Positions 17,618 through 25,936 of a stretch of DNA of 25,936 nt are shown piece after piece. The stretch lies in contig JADGJG010000280.1 in assembly GCA_027596195.1 (NCBI GenBank), positions 1 through 25,936 on the forward strand, given 5' to 3'. Source of the DNA: Podochytrium sp. JEL0797. Lineage: Eukaryota; Chytridiomycota; Chytridiomycetes; Chytridiales; Chytriomycetaceae. Made by a program: the position numbers and the translations under genes. Under the pieces are notes generated by a model that ran no database searches, was not told the origin of the DNA, and saw only the letters and a list, made by a program, of their open reading frames with translations. Positions within the stretch are counted from its first letter, which is position 1, and every line of letters starts with the position of its first letter.

Positions 17618-20578
17618 TTAATCCACATCCATGTTAGCAGGCTCCTCCTTCTTCTCCTCCGCATCCGCAACAGGCTCCGACTTGGGAACATCATTCCCAA
17701 GCGCATCCTTCTCCGTCTCCTCCACAGGCGGCGTCTCAACCTTGGGTGGCGGCTTAGGCTTGTTCAGAATCGGCGTCACAACATAACTCAACGACTCCTT
17801 CTCCATATTGATATCCGCAACCTTGATGGCCGGGTCCACGCTCTTGGCCTGCTCGTTGATCTTGGCAAGCCCGGCATTCAACCACGCAAGCTTCGTGTCG
17901 AGCTCCTTCTTGACCTTGGCCATATCCGCAGCGTCAATGTGAGCGTAACGGTCGTCCTCGGCAGCGAGCTTGATGGCAATGTCGTTGGCGTATTCGCGGA
18001 ACAGTCTCTCGGCGCGGGGTCTCTCCTCAGACTCGAGGTACCGCGCGGCAACGGGGTCCCCTTGCTTCTTCAACCCAGCCAGTTTCTCCACATACACACT
18101 CTTGGTCGCGTCCTCTCCGTCGCCGTACAACCAATCCTCCATCTCGTTACACTCCTTCATGAAAGACGTGCGTTCCGAATCGACAATGAAATCACTCCAC
18201 GCCATGTCGAGCTTCTCGCGCGCATAGTACACGTACTCTTCCAACTGGTTACGCTTCTCAGCCGTGTCAATAACGAGACGGTCCGTGGCGCCCATTTGAC
18301 CTTCGGCAGCGTGCCATTCCTGAACGTGCTCGCGCGAGGGTCCGACAGAGGTCATGGTGATCTTGAGGTCGTGCTTGCGAGTCACGCGCTTCATCTTTCC
18401 ACCCTTGGCAAGCGTCGCGGCCGTATCCGTCTCCATCGCATCACCCTCCTTCTTCTCCTCCTCCTCAGCAGGAACAAGCACCTCCTCAATCTGCTGCGCG
18501 CTGTCCAACGTCATCAAGTTGTTGGCGTCCAAATGCGCCTTGAGCTTAATCGTCGCCTTGGCCACACCATCGCCACACGCGTTGGGGTCCCCAGTCAACT
18601 TCTTAATCCCACTAATCACAAACGTTCCAATCTTGTTCTCGGGCGTGAACGGAATGTGTCTCTCCGAAACAGCAGACGAAGCGTACTTGGCCTCAATCTC
18701 AAACTTGACGTGTCCGTTCGAAGCAGCGAGCTCCGTCTCGGGCAAACGGCGGTGGAACGTCAACGCCTTGCTGCTCGGCACAGCGTTTCCAATCGGGAAG
18801 GCTTCCATCTCGGCATCCCCAGCCTCGCCAGACTTCTTGGCCGGCACCAACGCAGCATCCCACGACAAGTTGATGGGGTACCCGTTCCAGTCCTGCACGG
18901 AAAAGTCGCGCACCTTGAACACGGGCGAGATGATGGCACACTGCAACGCCGCACCGCGGGAAACAGCTTCATCCAAATTGAGCGTCGTGCTAATCTTGTT
19001 CTCCCCCTTGGGTCCCTTGAAGTAATCCGACAAAAAGTCCTTGACAGCAGCCAACCGCGTGCTTCCTCCAACCAGCTCCACAAAGTCCACGTCCGCAGCC
19101 GTGATCCCCGCAGCCTCAAGCGCCTGCTTCAACGGCGGCTCCAAACGGCTCACAAGGGGGCTCACCCACTCCATAAACTCGGAACGGTGCACCTCCGCAG
19201 ACACGTCCTTGTCGTCCATGAGGCACTCGACGTTCAACATGGTCACCGAGTTGGCGGACAGAATCTTCTTGACCTTCTCGCATCCTTGGCGCAGACGGAA
19301 CAAGGCCTTGGGGTTCGAGCGGATGTCCATCTTGTACTTTTTGTCGAATTCCGTCACGTAGTGGTCGACAATCTTTTCGTCAAAGTCGCGGCCTCCGAGG
19401 TTGCGGTCGTAGGCGGTCGATTTGACGGTGAGCTTTCCCTTGACGAATTGGACGACGGCGACTTGGTAGGACGAGTTGCCCATGTCGACAAACACGACGG
19501 TACGGGGCTTGACGTTCTCGTCGGCGGACGGGTCCGGGAGGTCGGTTTTGGTGATTCCGTATCCGAGGGCGGCTGAATTGAAGGAGGAGCGTAAAAAAGC
19601 GGCGAGAGTTTAGCAAACTGGAAAAACCCCAAAAACACACCCCGCAACACAAAAAAGAGGAACCTACAAGCCGTCAAATCGTTGATGATTCTCAAAATGT
19701 TAATCCCCGCAATCTCGGCGGCATTCATCAAAGCACGACGCTGACGATCTGTGAACCAACCGGGACACGACACCACACAATCCGTACACGGCATCTTAAT
19801 CTCCTTGCCCGTGAAGCTCTTGACCTCGCCAAAGAACATGGCGACAATCTGCGTAGCCGAGAACACGCGCTGCTCGCCCGCGTACATGACTTGGGCAGCC
19901 ACACCGCCGTGCTCGCCCTCCACGAGCTTGCAGTTGACGTATTTGGCCTCGACGGCTTGAATGTCGGGGTCCGCAAAGTCGCGGCCAATCAGGCGTTTGA
20001 GGGAGGCAACGGTGCTCTTGAAGTTGGAGATTTCTTGGGTTTTGGCAGATTCTCCGAGGAATCGTTGTTTGTCGCCAAAGGAGACGAGGGATCTGGGGTT
20101 TCATTCGGAACAGGGGGAAGAAAGAATGAACAAGAAAGCGATGAGTCAACTCGCAATTACAAAGGCTCAAAAAAAAGTAGAACACTCACGGCGTCGTACG
20201 GTTCGACACTTCATTCGTAATCACATCAATTCCCTTGTTTCTCGCGACCGCAACAACGGTTTGCAAGTTTCCAAAATCGATTCCAACCACAGACATTTGG
20301 GACGCGTTCGATTCGTTGAAGAGGGAGTCCTGAAGTTTCTTTTTGTTGGAGGATCGGGAAGATTGTTTAGAGTGAGCGTAGAGGGAGCTCGATTTCTTGT
20401 AAACGAGGTACGCGAGGACTGCACAGGCGGCGAGGATGAGGGTGGGGATGGCGAGGTCTTCGAGGGAGTAGCCGAACAGGAGAGTTGCTTCTGCGGAGGA
20501 GGGGGAAGAGGTAGGGGTTGACGAGGAGGAGGATTTTGTTCTCCCTTTGGGGGAGGTGGAAGTGTAGCTGTCGGACAT
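17618..20578 (-). CDS. Hsp110 (Sse1/HSPA4 type) nucleotide exchange factor, 828 or 922 aa
   Basis: Hsp70-related chaperone that acts as exchange factor and holdase for Hsp70. Exons: 20578 (or ATG 20296)-20190, 20092-19668, 19572-17618. Introns are 97 and 95 nt. The canonical N-terminus MSVVGIDFGN is at 20296. The ATPase domain follows (RTTPSLVSFGDKQR, VVSCPGWFTDRQRR, VDMGNSSYQV, VELVGGSTR), then the substrate domain and an acidic C-terminus ending NMDVD, as in cytosolic Hsp110. There is no ER retention signal. The frame continues upstream for 94 codons to ATG 20578 without a stop. This extension has a Ser-rich start, a hydrophobic segment (LAIPTLILAACAVLAYLVY) and a basic flank (KK), which looks like a membrane anchor. 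Which ATG is used is open. The long plus-strand frame opposite this gene is a shadow. Confidence 0.93.
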
Positions 20579-20588
20579 GGGAAGAGAG

Positions 20589-21043
20589 CTGTTGCAGAGG
20601 GGGGATAAGGGGGGGATGTCAATCGAAAAGGTCGGAGTTGACAGAGGACTCTGGGTTCGTCTGCGGATGCGCCAGGACAGGAAGGAGGAGAGAGCACGGG
20701 AGGTGATCGCGGGCAGGAGTGGAGGGCTCTCTCGTTTCGGTGGGGGGGAGACAGGCGGGAAGGTGGTTTGCCAAATTCAACCTCTTTTTTTTCAGTGGTT
20801 GTCCCTCCACCAGGCAGCCCGCGAACGTCTCCTCCGTCCTTCCGAGTCCTGGCTGGCGATCCATGGAGTGGCAGAGTAGCCAGAGTAGTTGTGAAGGGGA
20901 GTAGGGGGGAGTGTAGCAGCGAAGGGAAGTGGCCTGGCCCGTCCTCTCCTCCCTCAGCCTGGCTGCATGTGCAGAGGAACCCCGCGTCTCTGTCCAAGGA
21001 AAGCAAGCACAACCAGTAACACACACCCAAAAAGATCACTCAC
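20589..21043 (-). other. Candidate 5'UTR intron of Hsp110 (455 nt)
   Basis: The minus strand has a perfect donor GTGAGT at 21043 and an acceptor TCTGCAACAG ending at 20589, 11 nt before ATG 20578. If real, the leader would begin near 21050-21060 and ATG 20578 would be the first AUG in the spliced mRNA. No transcript evidence is available here. Confidence 0.35.
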
Positions 21044-21117
21044 CAAGAAATCGAGCAAGCTCTATGGAGAAAAAAAAACCAAAAATTTGCGATTGACAAC
21101 GAACGAGGCGCGGCTGG

Positions 21118-21142
21118 CTTCGAAAAAGTTCGAACAGCTTCG
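21118..21142. promoter_or_regulatory. Step-type heat-shock element
   Basis: Three nTTCn units lie exactly 10 bp apart: CTTCG-AAAAA-GTTCG-AACAG-CTTCG. This matches the step-type Hsf1 site described in yeast. It lies about 70 bp upstream of the possible Hsp110 transcription start, in a gene class usually controlled by Hsf1. Confidence 0.6.
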
Positions 21143-21566
21143 ATGCCGCTCTTCACTGTTCCAAAATCAATTACACTTCACTTTTCGTATTGACGAAGAG
21201 AGGGCTTGCAGATTATATCAAAGAAAGCTTTTATTCTTGAGGTTTGAGCATTGCCTGAAAGTCATCAAACGATTTGCCAGTGCATTCCACAAGAAATTCC
21301 ACTTTCTGAGCCTCTCAGAGACCTTTCTAAATTGCATTGAACACTTACGCGCTTCAACTGGCATTTGTTCCCGACCAAGGGGTCCATTTTCTTGGTAGTG
21401 GAAATTCCAGAATCGATACAATAAATGACATGTCGATAATATTAAAACTAATTATCATTCTCGCATCTAATCATTCTAAAATTAGAAATCACTCGCGTCT
21501 TCCGCCCAATTGTGTGTCTGCGGCGAAATTTTTTTTATCTTCCCATCACCCCCATCACATCCGCCC

Positions 21567-22488
21567 ATGTTGCGACACACTCTATTGCTGGCAGTCCTGG
21601 CACTTTTCATGGCGTCATTAGTACTCGGTCAGGCTACTGGCAACGGTAACACGGGCACTGGTAACGGCAACACCGGCACCGGCACCGGCAACGGCAATAC
21701 TGGCACGGGCAACGGCAATACTGGCACTGGCGGGACAAACAACGGCGGGACAACCACGACGACACCGGGCAACAACGGAAACAGCAACAGTAACAACGTC
21801 TCTGCTCCCTGCGTTCCAAGCGTCAACACACAACCGGGTGCAATCTTCTTGTTGGCCCCGAACGCCAATAACATTGCGACCAACTACGGCGTTATTGGCG
21901 GGAATCTCAACATCACCTGGACTTACAATGTGAGCATTTTGGAGTATTCGGGGGTCGTGACTTGCGAGATGGAAAGGGTTTTGGGTTGTGGAGTTCGACT
22001 GCTGAACACATTTCGCCGGCATGGAACCTTGTTAATACTGATCATGACAAATGCAGGCCGGCACCATGACTCCGAACTCAATCAACATCTACTGGGCTTA
22101 TGTGCCCAAAGCAAACGCTCTCGAAATCAGTCAGGCACCGACCCCGAAAACATTTTACGGCAACCCGCTTATTGCGCAAAACCTTCCGGGCGCGACCACA
22201 TCGTTCATTTGGCCCATTAGCGGTCTTCAACCCGGAAACTACTTGCTGCGTATTGTGGCGGACGGACTGGACCCACAATATTACATGGAAGTGAATCCGG
22301 GGCAATCGCAGTGTTATAAGCAAGGACAGGCGTTCCCGGGCGTGAGCTTGTCGCCGTTCATGATTGCAGGGAATAACCAGCTTGTTTCGTATCCGGACCA
22401 CAACGGCCCGAGTAGTTTGGGAGCACGGGTGAAGGTGGGGCTGGTTGTTGGATTTGTGGGACTGTGTGTGTCTCTGCTGGCCGTGTGA
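21567..22488 (+). CDS. Secreted, probably GPI-anchored protein with GNGNTGTG repeat, 264 aa
   Basis: Exons are 21567-21929 and 22057-22488 with a 127-nt intron (GTGAGC...ATGCAG). The signal peptide is MLRHTLLLAVLALFMASLVLG. Residues 25-55 are a Gly/Asn/Thr repeat, followed by a Thr/Asn/Ser linker, which would be O-glycosylated. The globular part (about 85-235; ITWTYN, INIYWAY, LLRIVADG) looks like the beta-sandwich modules of fungal wall proteins, possibly DUF7137-like, though I am unsure. A C-terminal hydrophobic tail (VKVGLVVGFVGLCVSLLAV) ending at the stop fits a GPI-attachment signal. Start 21567 is the ATG that opens the signal peptide; the frame is open further upstream but without a better ATG. 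Likely cell-surface location. Confidence 0.75.
21639..21731 (+). repeat. Coding tandem repeat (GNGNTGTG units)
   Basis: About four imperfect 24-nt units encoding Gly-Asn-Gly-Asn-Thr-Gly-Thr-Gly, with one unit carrying an additional TG pair. Synonymous differences among units suggest an older repeat rather than a very recent expansion. Confidence 0.85.
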
Positions 22489-22568
22489 TATTTATTATTA
22501 TTTGTGATTATTCGTTTTTGACTTCATAAACAAATCAAAAAGAAAAAACAAAAACAAAAAACCGAGAC

Positions 22569-24627
22569 ATGGACACACCTGCGACTGTTTCCCTCTCTCG
22601 CTTTCCCCTCGCTGGGGCCCTTGTTGGCGAGACTTCCTTGTGCTCGTCGCGCACTTCTCTCGTGACTTCGTCGCAGGGATGCCGCGCGCATCTCAGCGCG
22701 CAGGTTTCTCGCATCGATGCGCTTCTCCCCAAACACGACACTGACCCGTCCTTGTTTGAGAAGGAGACGACAGAGTGAGTAACTTAACTACTTGTTCTAT
22801 CTTTCTTTATTGTTAACTAGTTTCAGCCTCGCGCACGACCACCACGCCCTGCGCCTCGCCCACTCGCTGTGGCTCCTCGCAGAATCCCTCCTCCTCAACC
22901 CAAACGACTCGTCCCTCCCACAACGCCTCTTGGACTGGATCAACAACCTCGAATCAAAACCAACCCAGGCACACTACACCTCCCTCCTCGAAACAACCCC
23001 CTTCCCCTCCTCAAACCCCTCCTTCTGGCCCTACATCCACAAATGCCTCCTCCGCGGACACTTTTACGCCGCCGCAAGCATGCTCCAGAAACACGAATCC
23101 TACCCACGTAGTCCCATCGGACCCGCAGATAAACCCAACGTGTTTGCCTCCCTCGTTCAACTCATCACAACCATGCCCAAACTGTCCTCCAACTCTCTCC
23201 CTTCCACATTCTCTGCATCCTGGGCCCAATGGCACCGTAGTGTCGCGGCATACAAGGACCCCGCACGTCTCCGCACCGTGTTTGCCCTCTCGGACTCAGC
23301 GACGGACGAAATCGACGCGTTGGCTGCCTGTTTTGGAATCATGGCCGCAGATGTGTGCGTTCTGGCAGAAACCAGTGCCGCCGATGAAGAGTCGGTACAC
23401 ACGTGGATGGAAGCCTTCGTCGCGTTGGTGTGGTACACGGACCCCTGCGCGTCCATCACGTCCCTCTCGAACCACTTGGACGCAATTAAACCGTTTTTCA
23501 CGATTCCGTCGTTGGAGGATCCAGAGGAGGGAGATATGGTGCAAGACGAGGAGGAGTCTTCGGACCCGCCGATGAAAGCGTTCGAGTATGCTGTTACGGC
23601 ACTTGTCGAACTCCAAATCGACACGGCTGTGCTCAAGTACGCTCCTCAAGTCGATTTCATGGCGGCCGTGCACTTGATTCACATTTTGCATCAACTCGGA
23701 CGCATGGATGACGCGGAGGGTGTCGAAGGGTTTGTTTACTTTTCCGGCGAAGACGCCATGCGGGCTGTGAGTATCTCTGAAGAAGATACCGACTCGGGAG
23801 TTGCTGCCGTAGGACTCAGAGACTCGTACTGGCTCGAATACGCATCTCGACTCAGCCAAACCTCCGAATACGAACTCATTGCCACCCAATACCTCTCCCT
23901 CCTTCATACCTGGGGATGCGAAGTGGCTGCCCGGAAACTCAGCCAACTCCTGCTCAACATGGACGTTTCGCAACACCCCGCGCAGCTCCGTAAACTCGTG
24001 TCCATCGCACGCGCGAATGGGTTGCAAGATGTCGTCAAAGTGCTGTACAAGCGGTTGGGGAAGGAACGCGACGATCGCAAACGGTTCGGAGAGTCGATTG
24101 ATTGTTATGTCACGAGTGGGAATCTTGAACGCGCGTCTGTTGTGGCGGATAAGGTCCTTCATCTCCATTTGAAGCATACCCCGCGCCGCGACGAAACCGG
24201 AAACGTCGATATGCAAACTGCCGCCGCCGACGACATCAACACGCATCAAATCGTGTCCCAATTCTCCTCCACCGCCGTTTCCAGCGTGCCCCTCACCGCC
24301 GTCCTCACAACCCTCGAGTCCCTCCACAACACCCAAGATCCCACCGAACGCGGCGCTGCGATTCTCGAGCTGCTCACACACCTTGCGACTCCGAAGTGGG
24401 TGTGGCCCCGGCTGTTGGTGGACTGTGTGTCGCTGCTCGAGAGGGAAGAGAAGGTGTTTGGGGTACAGGATACGTTTGAGGTGATGCGGTGTTTGGAGGT
24501 GGTTGTGGAGAGTGGGGTGGAGTGGACGGGGGTTGGGGTTGGAGGGGAGGAGGAGGGGGTGGTGGGGGTGGATGTGGTGAGGTTGGCTGTGAGTCGGAAT
24601 TTGGCGAGGGCGATGATGGCTGTTTGA
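22569..24627 (+). CDS. NUP85: Nucleoporin Nup85-like protein, 668 aa
   Basis: Structural subunit of the Y (Nup84/Nup107-160) complex of the nuclear pore. Exons are 22569-22774 and 22827-24627; the 52-nt intron has donor GTGAGT, a TTAAC branch site and acceptor TTTCAG (a second in-frame acceptor, CTAG, lies 6 nt earlier). The length is close to human NUP85 (656 aa). The fold appears to be all helices; FWPYIHKCLLRGHFYAAASM matches the recognisable Nup85 W...LRG motif, and a WAQWHRSV-like segment follows in order. The remainder, including SYWLEYASRLSQ and GNLERASVVADKVL, is alpha-solenoid-like. The C-terminal 50 residues are low complexity (Gly/Glu/Val) and G-rich in DNA. Identification rests on these motifs and not on alignment. 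The start is 80 nt after the previous stop. Confidence 0.72.
24528..24568 (+). other. G-quadruplex-capable run in the Nup85 3' coding end
   Basis: Five runs of four or five G (at 24528, 24535, 24544, 24555, 24564) are separated by 2-7 nt on the coding strand, about 60 nt before the stop. Confidence 0.55.
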
Positions 24628-24651
24628 GAACATGTGGGGGGGGGAGAGAGA

Positions 24652-24657
24652 AATAAA
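24652..24657 (+). terminator. Poly(A) signal AATAAA
   Basis: Hexamer 24 nt after the Nup85 stop. Confidence 0.65.
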
Positions 24658-25025
24658 CTTCAAGGTCGAAGGACGTTTTTGCCTCGATTTTCGCGGTCTT
24701 GTCCATTTTCAAAGGAAAGAGGATTGGGTCTCGAATGACTTTATAAAAATTCCCACGCGTCATCCTTGCACGACCCGAAGGGCTTTGATTCATGGTGCTC
24801 CGCTCTCACTGAATGACGTCCATCCGAGGGTGGGGGAGGCATTTAAAATGCATTTCACCCCATAAGCACAACGCATTCATCAAAAAATCACATACGACGC
24901 AAAGCGAATATGGGTTTAAAGCAGCGAGAGGGGGAAGCCCGTCTCATAATCAAATCAATACAAGTTTCTCACGGAACAAAGAGACTATCGGCTCGGTCAG
25001 AGGGCAGCAATACGCATTATACAGC

Positions 25026-25031
25026 TTTATT
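25026..25031 (-). terminator. Poly(A) signal AATAAA (minus strand)
   Basis: Hexamer 67 nt beyond the stop of the small gene at 25099-25323. Confidence 0.6.
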
Positions 25032-25098
25032 CACATCGCGGGGTCTTAAACATACAGATCCAAAAGAAAAACAAGACACTCCGTGCTCAGTTCATGTT

Positions 25099-25323
25099 TC
25101 ATCTGCTCGACTTCTTGCCATAGTCAACCCACTCGGGCTCGCCATCATCGTCCTTGCCAATGTAAGCGAAGCGCTCCGTGTCGCGGTGTGCGTAGGTCGA
25201 GTGTTCCCAGCCACTGATGATCGTGGGTTCGTGTTCCGACGAGGACGTTTCCGAAGAACCTTGCGACGAGATGTTGTCTTGGGAGCTGCTCGTGTTGCTG
25301 GTGTTGTTGCCTTTCGAAGACAT
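25099..25323 (-). CDS. Small hydrophilic acidic protein, 74 aa
   Basis: Not recognised. The ATG at 25323 gives MSSKGNN, a Ser/Asn/Gln-rich disordered half, then a better-defined C-terminal half (SGWEHSTYAHRDTERFAYIG, DDDGEPEWVDYGKKS) that looks conserved. Third codon positions are strongly G/C-rich, as in the other genes. An AATAAA follows at 25031-25026 and a TATA-like sequence precedes at 25473-25465. A 284-codon frame on the opposite strand is longer but crosses two promoters and has antisense-like Arg/Val/Gly composition, so I prefer the minus-strand gene. No signal peptide, membrane segment or intron is seen. Confidence 0.6.
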   Translation of the reverse strand: MSSKGNNTSNTSSSQDNISSQGSSETSSSEHEPTIISGWEHSTYAHRDTERFAYIGKDDDGEPEWVDYGKKSSR

Positions 25324-25464
25324 TTGGGTTGTGGCGATGTTTTTAAAGATGTTTTCCGAGTCAGGAATTTTTTGTGGGGTGGGGGAAAGCCGGGGGCGGC
25401 CATGGCGGGTGGGAGGGGGTTGCACATGGGGGCCACTTTACGAGCAAAAACTATTCGCGCTGAC

Positions 25465-25473
25465 ATATATATT
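25465..25473 (-). promoter_or_regulatory. TATA-like element (minus strand)
   Basis: AATATATAT on the minus strand, about 142 nt before ATG 25323. It forms one side of a bidirectional promoter with the TATA at 25561. Confidence 0.45.
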
Positions 25474-25510
25474 CATGGTGGAGGAGCACCGCTTTTCGCG
25501 TTTTTCGTGT

Positions 25511-25549
25511 GCAAGTCCACTCTGCAAGTCCACCCAGCAAGTCCGCGCG
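25511..25549. repeat. Three 13-bp tandem repeats in a bidirectional promoter
   Basis: GCAAGTCC followed by 5 variable bases, repeated three times with exact 13-bp period (25511, 25524, 25537). The array ends 11 bp before the TATA box at 25561 and could be a transcription-factor binding array. Confidence 0.7.
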
Positions 25550-25560
25550 AAAAAAACGCG

Positions 25561-25568
25561 TATAAAAG
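25561..25568 (+). promoter_or_regulatory. TATA box (TATAAAAG)
   Basis: Strong TATA sequence. Transcription would start near 25590 and run rightwards into an ATG-free leader. Confidence 0.65.
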
Positions 25569-25589
25569 AGAGCAATTTCCCTCTCGTTT

Positions 25590-25936
25590 CAATTCACTGT
25601 CTGTCGATCCAAAAAAGCCTCTCCAGTCTTCTCCAGCTCTCAAGGCAGTCTCGCAGCAAATATTTTACTGCAGCTTTGCTCCAAAGGTCACAAGACAATT
25701 TACAGCCAGGCTTTTCATCGTTGAAACCCCAAACTGTTGTCTGTTCATTGATCTCCGCCACTGACCGTCTCGTACTTGCCTGGACCTTCTTCTCTTGGAG
25801 CCGCCCAGCAGTGCCCTGCGATCAGACCCATCATTTTTTGTTTTGAAGAGTTGAATTTGCAATAAACGCGCAGAATTTACGCTTTAATCTATCTCATTAT
25901 CAGTTTTTTCGGTAAAATTACTCTTTCTTTTTTATG
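25590..25936 (+). other. Putative ATG-free 5' leader; ATG is the last codon of the window
   Basis: No ATG occurs between the TATA box and 25934, where an ATG ends the window after a T-rich run. This fits a long 5' leader (perhaps with an intron; GGTAAAAT at 25911) of a gene beginning beyond the window. An AATAAA at 25861-25866 also allows a short non-coding transcript. Confidence 0.4.

Larger units (their letters stand above)
20579..21566. promoter_or_regulatory. Divergent region between Hsp110 and secreted repeat protein
   Basis: 988 bp without a supported coding gene. It contains a candidate 5'UTR intron of Hsp110 (minus strand, 21043-20589) and a step-type heat-shock element at 21118-21142. 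The plus-strand side near 21420-21530 is AT-rich. Confidence 0.5.
24628..25098. other. Intergenic region between convergent genes
   Basis: Contains the poly(A) signals of both flanking genes, and between them an isolated TATAAAAA at 24742-24749. A 78-codon frame at 24813-25049 (MTSIRGWGRH...) starts about 70 nt after that TATA, but has no recognisable motif and ends inside the downstream gene's 3' region. I do not call it. Confidence 0.4.

Noticed and set aside
17939..19576. 545-codon plus-strand frame opposite Hsp110
   Set aside because: It is the antisense shadow of a strongly conserved chaperone exon; its Arg/Leu/Val/His-rich composition follows from reverse reading of a GC-rich gene, and it has no motif of its own.
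20386..21055. 13-bp inverted repeat (CAAGAAATCGAGC) between the Hsp110 N-terminal region and its leader
   Set aside because: A few 13-bp matches are expected by chance in a 26-kb window, and no functional context links the two sites.
23296..24663. 455-codon minus-strand frame opposite Nup85
   Set aside because: Shadow of the Nup85-like exon; low-complexity Pro/His start derived from the G-rich 3' end of the real gene.
24910..25764. 284-codon plus-strand frame covering the small minus-strand gene
   Set aside because: It crosses the TATA elements and the promoter repeat array and has antisense-like Arg/Val/Gly composition; the minus-strand 74-aa gene has coding-like third positions and a poly(A) signal.

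Overview
The window is nuclear DNA of a fungus. Its genes are split by many short introns (about 49-75 nt, most with clear GT...AG ends and CTAAC/TTAAC-like branch sites). They have AATAAA poly(A) signals rather than bacterial signals, and the proteins are fungal: a GT71/MNN1-type mannosyltransferase, an SFP1-like zinc-finger factor, Dug1-like peptidase, Hsp110, Nup85 and several small secreted proteins. An animal-type (GLS) glutaminase and a Ro60-like vWA protein next to these suggest an early-diverging, possibly chytrid-like, fungus. That lineage call is inference.

Layout. 1-1558 (+): 5'-truncated GT71 mannosyltransferase, preceded by a suspicious 24-C run near the window edge. 1634-2581 (-): uncharacterised Pro/Ser-rich protein with one intron. 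2978-4730 (+): glutaminase, five exons, one GC-AG intron. 4781-6983 (+): Ro60/TROVE-like vWA protein, five exons. 6917-8030 (-): an unidentified gene or decaying pseudogene, with a mutated second copy of 144 bp of it at 8199-8352. 8354-9950: no gene I can defend. 9951-13441 (+): SFP1-like C2H2 transcription factor, five exons. 13699-15324 (-): M20 dipeptidase (Dug1/CNDP2 type), four exons. 15800-15928 (+): 42-aa cysteine-rich protein. 16008-16760 (-): secreted Cys-rich protein with a 21-nt microexon. 16850-17429 (-): secreted Cys-containing protein. 17618-20578 (-): Hsp110 with an in-frame membrane-anchor-like N-terminal extension. 21567-22488 (+): secreted, probably GPI-anchored protein with a Gly/Asn/Thr repeat. 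22569-24627 (+): Nup85-like nucleoporin. 25099-25323 (-): small acidic protein. 25561-25936 (+): TATA box and an ATG-free leader ending exactly at an ATG at the window edge.

The genes do not form one pathway. They are ordinary housekeeping functions (protein folding, nuclear pore, glutathione/dipeptide breakdown, glutamine breakdown, ribosome-biogenesis-type transcriptional control) interleaved with secreted surface proteins. Three pairs are divergent with shared upstream regions: Dug1/42-aa protein, Hsp110/secreted repeat protein, and 25323/the next gene.

Most striking signals: (1) long exons start C-rich and end G-rich on the coding strand, and this resets at each long exon; (2) the Hsp110 N-terminal extension with a hydrophobic segment, a possible 5'UTR intron and a step-type heat-shock element; (3) a Ro60-like vWA protein with a complete MIDAS site; (4) a triple 13-bp repeat next to a TATA box in a bidirectional promoter.
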